Source: Limisoma sp963601185
GTDB taxonomy: Bacteria > Bacteroidota > Bacteroidia > Bacteroidales > Muribaculaceae
Assembly: GCA_963601185.1 (NCBI GenBank)
Contig: CAVCEE010000002.1
Span: 112,778 to 176,777, forward strand
Direction of reading: 5' to 3'
DNA: 64,000 nucleotides
Each line of letters begins with the position of its first letter. The first letter of the stretch is position 1. The notes below the pieces were generated by a model that was not told the origin of the DNA, made no database searches, and worked only from the letters and a program-made list of their open reading frames with translations. The position numbers and the translations under genes were made by a program. Shown here piece after piece: positions 41,318 to 49,487 of this stretch.

Positions 41318-41776
41318 TTACTTGAGCACAATGTCGTCTTTCTCAATCATACGCTCACAGTAGCGGCACTTTATCACCACGTTTGACTTGTCGATAACGT
41401 GGAAATAGGTGCGCATCGGCTCGTTGTTGGTGATGCACTTCGGATTGGTGCATTTCACGATGTCCACCACGTCGTCATCAAGCGTGACGTTGAACTTCCG
41501 CACCACCTTATAGTCCTCGATGATATTCACGTTCACGTTGGGAGCAACAAGAGCCAAGCGGTTGAGAGTCTCGACCGGAAACTCCACACCCGACACCTTC
41601 AGAATGCCTTTTTTGCCCAACTTCTTGCTGTCGAGGTTATAGCCGATTGTCACACTGCCCTCCACCTTTTCCAGATCGAGCAGTTGAGCCACCTTGAACA
41701 CAAGGTGAGATGGAATATGGTCAATCACTGTGCCGTTTTTCAAGGCGGCAACGGCAAGTTTGCTGTTATCGTTCAT
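41318..41776 (-). CDS. pyrI: Aspartate carbamoyltransferase regulatory chain
   Basis: PyrI binds CTP/ATP and forms the regulatory dimers of aspartate transcarbamoylase. The 152-aa protein has the nucleotide-binding N-terminal domain (LKNGTVIDHIP, about 12-22) and the four-Cys zinc domain (CTNPKCITN and KCRYCER, about 108-141) that contacts PyrB. The start overlaps the end of pyrB by 11 nt. Confidence 0.95.
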   Translation of the reverse strand: MNDNSKLAVAALKNGTVIDHIPSHLVFKVAQLLDLEKVEGSVTIGYNLDSKKLGKKGILKVSGVEFPVETLNRLALVAPNVNVNIIEDYKVVRKFNVTLDDDVVDIVKCTNPKCITNNEPMRTYFHVIDKSNVVIKCRYCERMIEKDDIVLK

Positions 41777-42704
41777 TTTCTCTCAATTCCTTTACGTTAA
41801 TACCTAAAACCTTGCAAATAATTGCCTGACGGGCATAGAGTCCGTTTTGGGCCTGCTGGAAATAGTAGGCTTTCGGATTGTCATCCACGTCCTGCGAAAT
41901 CTCCCCTACGCGTGGCAGCGGATGGAGGATACGCACCGTGGGCTTGCTGCCTTCGAGCATCGAGTTGTGGAGGTTGTAGAGGTTCTTCACGCGCTCATAC
42001 TCCTCAAGGTCGGAGAAGCGTTCACGCTGCACGCGTGTCATATATATAATGTCGCTCGCATTGATTACCTCCGGCGAGAACTCGCGCGTTTCGCGGTAGC
42101 GGATGCCGTGCTGGTCGCAGAAGTCCTTGTATTCCTGCGGCATCTGCAACTCGTTGCACGCCACAAAGTTGAACGTAGGGTTGAAATATGACATAGCCAT
42201 CAGCAGCGAGTGGACAGTGCGGCCGTACTTGAGGTCGCCCACCATCGTGATGGTGAGGTCGCGGAGCGTGCCTTGTGTCTTGTAGATGGAATAAAGGTCG
42301 AGCATCGTTTGCGAAGGATGCTGGTTGGCACCATCGCCGGCGTTGATGACCGGCACGCGCGACACCTCCGAGGCATAGCGCGCTGCGCCCTCGAGATAGT
42401 GACGCATAATGATGAGGTCGACGTAGTTGTTCACCATCATAATAGTGTCCTTCAGCGTTTCGCCCTTCGACGAACTCGACGTTGCCGCATCAGAGAATCC
42501 AATGACGCGTCCGCCAAGGCGATTGACTGCTGTTTCAAAACTCAAACGAGTACGTGTCGACGGCTCGAAGAAGAGCGTCGCCACGACCTTTCCGTCAAGA
42601 AGTCTCCGATTCGGATTGGCTTCGAAAAATTTCATATCCTCGAGCAAATCCAGCATCTCCTGCTTGGAGAAATCGGAAATCGACACAAGACTTTCGTGTT
42701 TCAT
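41766..42704 (-). CDS. pyrB: Aspartate carbamoyltransferase catalytic chain
   Basis: PyrB joins carbamoyl phosphate and aspartate in the first committed step of pyrimidine synthesis. The 312-aa protein has the carbamoyl-phosphate motif FEPSTRTRLSFE (about 47-58), HPSQTMLDLYS, and GDLKYGRTVHSLL, plus the aspartate-binding HPLPRVGEI. I use the start at 42704 (MKHESLVSIS); the longer frame from 42767 would run through the attenuator. Confidence 0.96.
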   Translation of the reverse strand: MKHESLVSISDFSKQEMLDLLEDMKFFEANPNRRLLDGKVVATLFFEPSTRTRLSFETAVNRLGGRVIGFSDAATSSSSKGETLKDTIMMVNNYVDLIIMRHYLEGAARYASEVSRVPVINAGDGANQHPSQTMLDLYSIYKTQGTLRDLTITMVGDLKYGRTVHSLLMAMSYFNPTFNFVACNELQMPQEYKDFCDQHGIRYRETREFSPEVINASDIIYMTRVQRERFSDLEEYERVKNLYNLHNSMLEGSKPTVRILHPLPRVGEISQDVDDNPKAYYFQQAQNGLYARQAIICKVLGINVKELRENER

Positions 42705-42718
42705 ATATGTTATGCTTT

Positions 42719-42787
42719 TTACTTTGTAAGTTTTACCTGCGCATAAAAAATTAGCCAATCCGCACACGTTGTGCTGACTGGCTTCAT
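42719..42787 (-). CDS. Candidate pyrBI leader peptide (22 aa)
   Basis: A 22-codon frame (starts MKPVSTTCADWLIFYAQ) begins before the attenuator hairpin, runs through hairpin and U-tract, and stops 14 nt before pyrB. This is the geometry of the enterobacterial PyrL leader, where translation close behind RNA polymerase prevents terminator formation when UTP is low. The peptide has no sequence likeness to PyrL, so this is a structural argument only. Confidence 0.4.
   Translation of the reverse strand: MKPVSTTCADWLIFYAQVKLTK
42742..42783 (-). terminator. Attenuator hairpin in the pyrBI leader
   Basis: On the minus strand AGCCAGTCAGCAC pairs with GTGCGGATTGGCT around a 5-nt loop (13 bp with one mismatch and one G-T pair) and is followed by AATTTTTT. 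It is placed about 38 nt before the pyrB ATG and after the promoter, so it is an attenuator and not an operon end. Confidence 0.65.
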
Positions 42788-42888
42788 ATCATTGACAACA
42801 ACAAGGCATCGGCGTCCGATTGCCGGAATCGCCGCTGGACATAGACTGTATATTGTATCGTCTGTTCCATTGCTGTCGTTCTCTTCTG

Positions 42889-42921
42889 CAAAGTTACGAA
42901 ATCTTTGCGGAGAGCCGCCAA
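42889..42921 (-). promoter_or_regulatory. Promoter of the pyrBI operon
   Basis: On the minus strand TTGG (42918-42921), 21 bp, TAACTTTG (42889-42896), a perfect -7 box. The start site near 42882 yields a leader of about 178 nt that contains the leader frame and attenuator. Confidence 0.6.
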
Positions 42922-43040
42922 TTTTATCCCCTATTTTTTTCAAATAAAATTTCCAGTCCGATGCCGCCGTTTTTTTGCCGTATAGGGCGCATTGTCGGCG
43001 ATTTTTGACCGTATGCGCTCGATATAACCGCTAAAATTGC

Positions 43041-43048
43041 TATTTTTG
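43041..43048 (+). promoter_or_regulatory. -7 box of the engB operon
   Basis: TATTTTTG matches TAnnTTTG; the start site would be near 43055, 33 nt before engB. No clear -33 element is present. Confidence 0.45.
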
Positions 43049-43087
43049 CAAAAGCAACACGCTGGATAAAAATAAATTTACTCACCA

Positions 43088-43699
43088 ATGATTATCAAGG
43101 ACGCAAAATTTACGATTAGCAACTCCGATGTGCGCAAGTGCCCAGAAGGCGGCATCCCAGAATATGCGTTTATCGGACGCTCCAACGTTGGCAAATCATC
43201 GCTCATCAATATGCTTACCGGCCGCAAGGGCTTGGCAATGACATCGTCGACACCGGGAAAGACCATGCTCATAAACCATTTCCTCATCAACGACAGTTGG
43301 TACATTGTCGACCTCCCGGGCTACGGCTATGCTCGCCGCGGCAAGGACGCTCGCGAGAAACTGAAGAAAATGATTGACTCCTACGTGCTACACCGCCACC
43401 AAATGACCAACCTGTTTGTGCTTGTCGACATCCGCCACAAGCCACAGGCCATCGACCTTGAGTTCATCACCTGGCTCGGCGAAAACGGCATCCCTTTCAG
43501 CATCGTGTTTACGAAAGCCGACAAACTGGGTCCCGTGGCTGGCAAGAAGATGGTGGCCGACTACAAGGCTAAACTCGAAGAACTTTGGGAAGAGTTGCCT
43601 CCGGTGTTCATTACGTCAAGTTCCGACTTCCGCGGACGCGAGGAAATCCTCGACTACATAGAAAGTATCAACAAACAGATTAAAACAACCGTACAATGA
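43088..43699 (+). CDS. engB: Ribosome biogenesis GTPase EngB (YihA/YsxC)
   Basis: EngB assists assembly of the large ribosomal subunit. The 203-aa GTPase has G1 GRSNVGKSS (about 30-38), the STPGKTML switch I segment, G3 DLPGYGYA and G4 TKAD, followed by SSSDFRGREE (G5 region). Length and order fit the family. It overlaps the DUF1599 gene by 4 nt (ATGA). Confidence 0.95.
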   Translation: MIIKDAKFTISNSDVRKCPEGGIPEYAFIGRSNVGKSSLINMLTGRKGLAMTSSTPGKTMLINHFLINDSWYIVDLPGYGYARRGKDAREKLKKMIDSYVLHRHQMTNLFVLVDIRHKPQAIDLEFITWLGENGIPFSIVFTKADKLGPVAGKKMVADYKAKLEELWEELPPVFITSSSDFRGREEILDYIESINKQIKTTVQ

Positions 43700-44247
43700 C
43701 CGAAACCCACAATACAGAGAAGGAGTTTGCCGCCGCCGTGGCAGGCTGCCGCGAGATTTTCGAGAAGAAACTCAAGGACTACGGCGCATCGTGGCGCATC
43801 TTGCGTCCGTCGTCGCTCACCGACCAGATTCTCATCAAGGCTTCACGCATCCGCTCGCTCGAAACCAAGGGCGAGGCGATGGTCAACGAGGGCATCCAGC
43901 CTGAATTTGTGGGCATCGTCAACTACGGCATCGTGGGCTTGATACAACTGTCGCTCGGTGCTGCCGACAAAGTGGACATCACAGCAGAAAAGGCATTGGA
44001 ACTCTACGACCAATATATCGGAGAAACCACCCGGTTGATGCTCGCCAAAAACCACGACTACGACGAGGCTTGGCGACTGATGCGCGTAAGTTCATACACC
44101 GATATGATTCTGTCGAAACTGCAACGCACCAAGCAGATTGAAGACCACAACGGACAGACCATCATCTCCGAGGGCATCGACGCCAACTATATGGATATGG
44201 TGAACTATGCCTTGTTTGCTCTCATAAAACTGAGTTATGCCAAATAG
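43696..44247 (+). CDS. DUF1599 protein (duplicated MazG-like fold)
   Basis: The 183-aa protein contains the DUF1599 pattern twice: KDYGASWRILRPSSLTDQI (about 27-45) and KNHDYDEAWRLMRVSSYTDM (about 118-137), each followed by a helix with LSYAK or LSLG. The family is thought to be related to all-alpha NTP pyrophosphatases; activity is unproven. It lies between engB and the DoxX gene, overlapping both. Confidence 0.8.
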   Translation: MTETHNTEKEFAAAVAGCREIFEKKLKDYGASWRILRPSSLTDQILIKASRIRSLETKGEAMVNEGIQPEFVGIVNYGIVGLIQLSLGAADKVDITAEKALELYDQYIGETTRLMLAKNHDYDEAWRLMRVSSYTDMILSKLQRTKQIEDHNGQTIISEGIDANYMDMVNYALFALIKLSYAK

Positions 44248-45559
44248 CCAGACGACCGAACCCCGCTGGAGAAAAGCCGTAATAAAGACTCTCGTTGCAC
44301 TGCTGCGCATCGCCGTGGGCGGCACATTTGTCTATTCGGGATTTGTCAAAGCCATCGACATCTGGGGCATCGGCTACAAGATTGACGACTACATCGAGGC
44401 TCTAGGCTGGATGTGGGCAATGCCGTTCAGCGGCATCTTCGCCGTAGCGCTGCCCATCTTCGAATTTCTCGCCGGGGTGATGCTGCTTATAGGTTCGTTC
44501 CGGAGGGTTACGGTGATTGCCCTGCTCGTCTGCATGGCATTTATGCTGCCGTTGTCGGCGTGGGTAATGATTGCCGACCCAGTGCCCGACTGCGGATGCT
44601 TCGGCGAAGCACTCGTCATAAGTAACACTGCCACATTCCTCAAGAACCTTGGACTCACAGCAGGTCTCGCATATCTACTCATCCGCAACAAGCGTCTGCG
44701 CAGTCTCTACGGCCCTGCCGTGCAATGGCTCACGGTCGTGCTGCCCACGCTGTTTATCGTGCCCATCCTGTTTGCCGGCTACAAGATACAGCCGTTGCAG
44801 GACTACCGCCCGTATAAGGTCGGCAAGATGCTGACCTCGGAAACTGCCGACGAGTCGGACGACGATTTCGTGTTTATCTATCAAAAAGGCGATGAAACCA
44901 AAGAGTTTACCGTACACAATCTCCCCGACACGTCGTGGACATTTGTCGACCGCCGGGAGATGGGAAAACCAGAGTCGCACCAGGAGATAGAGCCCATCGT
45001 AGCCTACGACAGCGACGAGAGTGTGGTGGAAAACCTTATTTCCCCACAGGGTATCACGCTGCTCCTGCTTATCCCCGACATCAGCGAAATCAATGCCCTC
45101 ACCAATTTCCGTCTCAACGACCTCAACGACCTTGCTGCCGACAGCGATGCGCAGATGATATGTCTCACCGGGTCGGACGCGCATGCCATCGACGAATGGC
45201 GCAAAATCTCGATGGCTGACTATCCTGTATATCTTATGGACGACAGCCAACTCAAGCAGATTGCACGCGGCAATCCGGCGATTGTCATCGTAAAGGACGG
45301 TGTGATACGCTACAAGTCGACATTCTCAAGTTTCTACACCGACTTCGACACGGCAGTGAAGGGCAAGCGCATCGATTTCAACGTGTGGATAAGCCAGACA
45401 GACAGCGCCGACGAAACAATGTTCTCGATGAAATGGCTGCTCATCATCACTATGGGACTGTTGCTCATCATAAACCGCACGCCGCTCGTAGTGAAATTCA
45501 TCCACCTTCAGCACAAACTCCGCCACGACAAAGAGAATGCCACCGATAAGGATTTTTAA
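44237..45559 (+). CDS. DoxX-family membrane protein, BT_3928-like
   Basis: The 440-aa protein has four N-terminal transmembrane helices with the DoxX motif LRIAVGGTFVYSGFVKAIDI and a DCGCFG segment (about 115) shared with MauE-like thiol/disulfide proteins. The middle and C-terminal part is soluble (about 185-400) with a thioredoxin-like look (LLLIPDISEINALTN, PAIVIVKDGVIRYKS), then a last helix. This is the BT_3928 architecture of Bacteroidetes; function unproven, probably redox-related. Start overlaps DUF1599 by 11 nt. Confidence 0.8.
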   Translation: MPNSQTTEPRWRKAVIKTLVALLRIAVGGTFVYSGFVKAIDIWGIGYKIDDYIEALGWMWAMPFSGIFAVALPIFEFLAGVMLLIGSFRRVTVIALLVCMAFMLPLSAWVMIADPVPDCGCFGEALVISNTATFLKNLGLTAGLAYLLIRNKRLRSLYGPAVQWLTVVLPTLFIVPILFAGYKIQPLQDYRPYKVGKMLTSETADESDDDFVFIYQKGDETKEFTVHNLPDTSWTFVDRREMGKPESHQEIEPIVAYDSDESVVENLISPQGITLLLLIPDISEINALTNFRLNDLNDLAADSDAQMICLTGSDAHAIDEWRKISMADYPVYLMDDSQLKQIARGNPAIVIVKDGVIRYKSTFSSFYTDFDTAVKGKRIDFNVWISQTDSADETMFSMKWLLIITMGLLLIINRTPLVVKFIHLQHKLRHDKENATDKDF

Positions 45560-45614
45560 AAGTTTCAAAACGAAATTAGGGTTACCGTTGTAAGGAAAAA
45601 CCGAAATAATGGAG

Positions 45615-45622
45615 TAACTTTG
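45615..45622 (+). promoter_or_regulatory. -7 box of tpiA
   Basis: TAACTTTG is a perfect -7 element 41 nt before the tpiA ATG. The -33 position is not a good match. Confidence 0.5.
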
Positions 45623-45662
45623 CGGTGCAAAAAGAAATATACAAATTCTAAATATCAAAAAG

Positions 45663-46418
45663 ATGAGAAAAAACATTGTAGCAGGTAACTGGAAAATGAA
45701 CACCACTCTTCAAGAGGGTGTAAAACTCGCAACTGAAGTAAACGACGCACTCAAAGGTCGCACACCAAACTGCGACGTAATCATCTGCGTGCCTTTCACT
45801 CACTTGGCTTCTGTAAAGGCTGTTATCGACGACAGCAAACTCGGCCTCGGTGCTGAAAACTGCGCAGACAAGGCTAAAGGCGCCTACACAGGCGAAGTAA
45901 GCGGTGCTATGGTTGCATCAACCGGCGCAAAATACGTAATCCTCGGCCACTCTGAGCGTCGTCAATACTACGGCGAGACTTCTGAAACTCTGAAGGAGAA
46001 AGTTGCCTTGGCTTTTGAAAACGGCTTGACTCCTATCTTCTGCATCGGTGAGGTGCTCGAAGAGAGAGAGAACGGCACATACTTCGACGTTGTAAAGAAG
46101 CAGGTTGAAGATGCATTGTTCCACCTTTCTGCCGATGATTTCAAGAAACTTATCCTCGCCTACGAGCCAGTATGGGCTATCGGCACAGGCAAGACTGCCA
46201 CTGCTGACCAGGCTGAAGAAATCCACGCTTTCATCCGCAAGACAATCGCCGACAAATACGGCAAGGAAGTGGCTGAAGAAATCTCTATCCTCTACGGCGG
46301 CAGCTGCAAGCCTTCAAACGCAAAAGAAATCTTCTCAAAGGTCAATGTAGACGGCGGTCTTATCGGCGGTGCTGCATTGAAGGCTGAAGACTTCATGGGC
46401 ATTGTTGACGCATTTTAA
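45663..46418 (+). CDS. tpiA: Triosephosphate isomerase
   Basis: TpiA interconverts dihydroxyacetone phosphate and glyceraldehyde 3-phosphate. The 251-aa TIM barrel shows VAGNWKMN (about 6-13), the catalytic His in LGHSERR, the catalytic Glu in AYEPVWAIGTGKTAT (active-site loop 6) and YGGSCKPSN. It is a single-gene unit with its own promoter and terminator. Codon use is strongly biased, as expected for a highly expressed gene. Confidence 0.97.
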   Translation: MRKNIVAGNWKMNTTLQEGVKLATEVNDALKGRTPNCDVIICVPFTHLASVKAVIDDSKLGLGAENCADKAKGAYTGEVSGAMVASTGAKYVILGHSERRQYYGETSETLKEKVALAFENGLTPIFCIGEVLEERENGTYFDVVKKQVEDALFHLSADDFKKLILAYEPVWAIGTGKTATADQAEEIHAFIRKTIADKYGKEVAEEISILYGGSCKPSNAKEIFSKVNVDGGLIGGAALKAEDFMGIVDAF

Positions 46419-46447
46419 TCTGCGAGAATAATTTCCACAACACATTG

Positions 46448-46485
46448 GACTGCAAATGTGGTGAAAAATCACTACATTTGCAGTC
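46448..46485 (+). terminator. Terminator of tpiA
   Basis: A 17-bp stem (gactgcaaatgtggtga / tcactacatttgcagtc, one G-T pair) with a 4-nt loop, followed by tatttatttt. Confidence 0.85.
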
Positions 46486-46504
46486 TATTTATTTTATTGG
46501 ACAA

Positions 46505-47029
46505 ATGGACATTCGACACATAGCACCGCTCATCGCCGCAGCCTTTATCGCCACTGCTACGGCATCGGCAAGTCCCGAGCACCACAAAGTGCGCTCCATT
46601 GCCGACTCCATCCGCGTGAAGTCCGCCGGTCGCGTGACCATCAACTGCAGCGAAGAGGTGGAAGCACTCGCTGTGGTCGACACAACCACCGTCGGCCGCC
46701 AGCCGCTGACAACAGAGCCGACATCATCTGGCTCAACGACCCAGCACAAACAAGCTGTGCACCGCGCTGGCTACCGTGTGCAGGTCTACTCCGACAACAA
46801 CCAACGCGTGGCAAAGTCGAAGGCGCAGGGCATTGCGTCGAAAATCAAGGTCCAGTTTCCGCACTATGGTCTCTATCTCGCCTACAAAGCCCCCTACTGG
46901 CGGTTGCGCGTGGGCGATTTCACCACACAAGAGGCTGCACGCACGGCGATGAACGCCCTCAAGAGCAAATTCCCGTCGCTGGCAGGCGACATGAGAGTGG
47001 TCAGAGACAGAGTCAAAGTTTACGAATAA
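46505..47029 (+). CDS. SPOR-domain exported protein
   Basis: The 174-aa protein has a signal peptide (about 1-22, IAPLIAAAFIATATASA), a short linker and a C-terminal SPOR domain (about 95-172: RAGYRVQVYSDNNQRVAKSK, YKAPYWRLRVGDFTTQEAAR). SPOR domains bind denuded peptidoglycan glycan strands at division sites. I chose the ATG at 46505 because the longer frame runs through the tpiA terminator. It is followed by folE after 15 nt. Confidence 0.85.
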   Translation: MDIRHIAPLIAAAFIATATASASPEHHKVRSIADSIRVKSAGRVTINCSEEVEALAVVDTTTVGRQPLTTEPTSSGSTTQHKQAVHRAGYRVQVYSDNNQRVAKSKAQGIASKIKVQFPHYGLYLAYKAPYWRLRVGDFTTQEAARTAMNALKSKFPSLAGDMRVVRDRVKVYE

Positions 47030-47044
47030 ACGAAGCATTTTTGA

Positions 47045-47635
47045 ATGGACAAGACAAAAGAACTTGACGGATTAGAGATCGAAAAAATTAACAAAATAGC
47101 AGAGCACTACAAAGCCATACTCGACCTGCTCGGCGAAGACACCGCTCGCGAAGGGCTGGTGAAGACGCCTATGCGCGCCGCCAAAGCGATGTCGTTTCTC
47201 ACTTCCGGCTACCGCATGGACCCAGAACAAATCGTGAAGTCGGCAATCTTTGCCCATGAGGGCTCACGCATCGTCATCGTCAAGGACATCGAGTTCTATT
47301 CACTCTGCGAGCACCACATCCTTCCGTTCTTCGGCAAGGTGAGCATCGGCTATATCCCCGACGGCAAAATCGTAGGACTCAGCAAAATCGCGCGTGCCGT
47401 CGATGTTTTCGCACGCCGTCTTCAGGTGCAGGAACGCATGACGCGCCAAATCTGCGAACTCCTCACCAAGACACTCTCTGCCAAAGGCGTAATCGTATTT
47501 TCGGAAGCCTCCCACATGTGTATGCGTATGCGCGGAGTGCAGAAAGAGGAGTCTGAAACACAAGCGATTGAATACTCTGGCTTGTTTGAGCAGATTGAAT
47601 ACCGTCAGGAGTTTTTCAACATGATCGGCAAATAG
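47045..47635 (+). CDS. folE: GTP cyclohydrolase I
   Basis: FolE converts GTP to dihydroneopterin triphosphate, the first step of folate synthesis. The 196-aa protein has zinc ligands in SLCEHHILPFFGK and CMRMRGV, the KTPMRAAKAMSFLTSGY segment, and GLSKIARAVDVFARRLQVQE. Length fits the family (about 190-220). Probably co-transcribed with the SPOR gene. Confidence 0.96.
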   Translation: MDKTKELDGLEIEKINKIAEHYKAILDLLGEDTAREGLVKTPMRAAKAMSFLTSGYRMDPEQIVKSAIFAHEGSRIVIVKDIEFYSLCEHHILPFFGKVSIGYIPDGKIVGLSKIARAVDVFARRLQVQERMTRQICELLTKTLSAKGVIVFSEASHMCMRMRGVQKEESETQAIEYSGLFEQIEYRQEFFNMIGK

Positions 47636-47687
47636 CCGATCAAAAAAATATCCGGCAACCGATGCATTCCAATCCGGAAAATTTGCG

Positions 47688-47695
47688 TAAGTTTG
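47688..47695 (+). promoter_or_regulatory. -7 box of the DUF3127 gene
   Basis: TAAGTTTG matches TAnnTTTG 39 nt before the ATG at 47734; no good -33 box. Confidence 0.45.
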
Positions 47696-47733
47696 TCATA
47701 TCGAATATCAATAAATAAAACATAAACATACAA

Positions 47734-48126
47734 ATGGAAGTAATAGGAAAAATCATCGTTGCCCTCCCACAGCAAAGTGGCACATCGGCAGCAGGCAACG
47801 CGTGGAAAAAACAAGAATACGTGCTTGAGACTGAAGAGACCTACCCGAAGAAAGTGCATTTCGACTTCTTCGGCGAGCGCGCTGACCAGTTTGCTTGGAT
47901 TAAGATTGGCGACCGCATCCGCTTGAGTTTCGACATCGAGAGCCGCGAATACAACGGTCGCTGGTACACCAACATCCGCGGATGGAAAGCCGACAAGGTC
48001 GACGACGCAGCAGCCGCTACACCTGCCGCAGCAGCAGCACCGTTCCAGGCAGCCGCTCCAGCAGCACAGGCCGCACCGATGCCAGATTTCACACAAAACT
48101 CAGGCACCGACGACCTCCCATTCTAA
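47734..48126 (+). CDS. DUF3127 OB-fold protein with SSB-like C-terminal tip
   Basis: The 130-aa protein has a DUF3127 domain (about 1-90: NAWKKQEYVLETEETYPKKV, FDFFGERADQF, RLSFDIESREYNGRWYTNIR), an Ala/Pro-rich linker and the C-terminal end GTDDLPF. The domain looks like an OB-fold and the tip closely resembles the DDIPF tip with which SSB binds its partners. This suggests a role as a second single-strand-binding protein, not yet shown. The phage in this window encodes a related protein at 10276-10755. Confidence 0.8.
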   Translation: MEVIGKIIVALPQQSGTSAAGNAWKKQEYVLETEETYPKKVHFDFFGERADQFAWIKIGDRIRLSFDIESREYNGRWYTNIRGWKADKVDDAAAATPAAAAAPFQAAAPAAQAAPMPDFTQNSGTDDLPF

Positions 48127-48146
48127 TCCGGCAGGATAGCAATAAC

Positions 48147-48179
48147 AACGGCGACGAAGGCATTCCCTCCGCCGCCGTT
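48147..48179. terminator. Bidirectional terminator between DUF3127 and hemW
   Basis: aacggcgacgaagg pairs with cctccgccgccgtt (two mismatches) around a 5-nt loop, followed by ttgttttt on the plus strand. It lies between the convergent genes. Confidence 0.7.
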
Positions 48180-48217
48180 TTGTTTTTATATAGACTTGTC
48201 GGGATGCTACGGCAGTG

Positions 48218-49339
48218 TCAGTCGTTGGCGAAGAGGTCGCGGAAAATCATATCGGAGAGCATTATGCCGCGGCGAGTGAGGCGCAGCACCGACCCGTCGA
48301 GCGACAGACTGCAGTCTGCAACATAACGCTGGGCGATGCCAGTAGCGTAGTTCCGCCGTCCGAAGCCGAAACGTCGCTCAAGTTCGTCGAGATCCATCCC
48401 CTCGCGGGTGCGCAGACGCGTCATCACCCACTCGTCATACAATTCAGCCGCCGTTTCCTTTTCCTCCTCAAAAGCCTTGCCGTCGCGCTCCACAAGTTTC
48501 ACATAACTGCGCAGGTTTGACGGATTGAAGCGGCGCACCGCTCCGTCGAAACTGTGGGCGGCAGCCCCGAGACCAAGATACGGAGTAAAGTTCCAGTAGG
48601 CAGAATTGTGTCGGGAACGCCATCCCGGCTTCGCAAAATTGGATATTTCGTAGTGCTCATAACCGGCCGCTGCAAGCGTTTCAGCCAGACGGTCGAAGAA
48701 AGCCACCGACAAATCCTCGTCCACTTCCTCAAAATCTCCACGGTCGCGCATCCGAGTGAGTTGCGTGCCCTCCTCATACATCAGACTATAGGCCGACAGG
48801 TGCGGCAACTCGAGAGCCACCGCCTCGCCGAGCGACTCCGTCCACGATTCCACGGTCTGCCCCGGAATGCCATAGATAAGGTCTATGCTAATATTGCCGA
48901 TACCTCCATCGTGCAGGAGGTCTACCGCACGGCGAGCCTGCCTGGCATCGTGTCGACGGCGGAGAAACCGCAGTTCATCGTCGCAGAAACTCTGCACACC
49001 CATACTGACACGATTGATGCCGGCATCCCTCACTCCAGCAACAAAGTCCGCCGTAACATCGTCGGGATTCGCCTCAATGGTCACCTCCGCACCGTCGGCT
49101 AGACTCACCATCCCCACAATGCGCCGTATTTCATCAATCGACAACAGCGACGGCGTGCCGCCACCTATATATAGAGTACTAACTTCCGCGCCGCCAAGTT
49201 CAGGCAACCGCGCGGCATATTCTCGGCAGAGCGCATCGACATAAGGACGGCGCTTGTCGGGAGTCATCGCCACCGAGAAAAAGTCACAATAGATACATTT
49301 CTTCGAGCAAAAAGGTATATGAATGTAAATTCCAGCCAT
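48218..49339 (-). CDS. hemW: Radical-SAM heme chaperone HemW (HemN-like)
   Basis: HemW binds heme and a radical-SAM cluster and is thought to insert heme into respiratory enzymes. The 373-aa protein begins GIYIHIPFCSKKCIYCDFFS with the CxxxCxxC motif, has LYIGGGTPSLL, VTIEANPDDV, GVQSFCDDELRFLRRRH and a HemN C-terminal domain. I use the start at 49339; a longer frame from 49393 has no support. True coproporphyrinogen oxidase HemN has a longer N-terminus, so HemW is the better name. Confidence 0.9.
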   Translation of the reverse strand: MAGIYIHIPFCSKKCIYCDFFSVAMTPDKRRPYVDALCREYAARLPELGGAEVSTLYIGGGTPSLLSIDEIRRIVGMVSLADGAEVTIEANPDDVTADFVAGVRDAGINRVSMGVQSFCDDELRFLRRRHDARQARRAVDLLHDGGIGNISIDLIYGIPGQTVESWTESLGEAVALELPHLSAYSLMYEEGTQLTRMRDRGDFEEVDEDLSVAFFDRLAETLAAAGYEHYEISNFAKPGWRSRHNSAYWNFTPYLGLGAAAHSFDGAVRRFNPSNLRSYVKLVERDGKAFEEEKETAAELYDEWVMTRLRTREGMDLDELERRFGFGRRNYATGIAQRYVADCSLSLDGSVLRLTRRGIMLSDMIFRDLFAND

Positions 49340-49487
49340 TATTTTCTTAAAAAATATAATTTTTCGGTCAGAAACAGAAAAACATGTTGTCAAACATACA
49401 ATAAATTCTTTGAATTTCCATATATCAACACTAAATTGCGTATCGATTTAACAAACACCATTATTAACTTCATTTATTCTCTAATAC

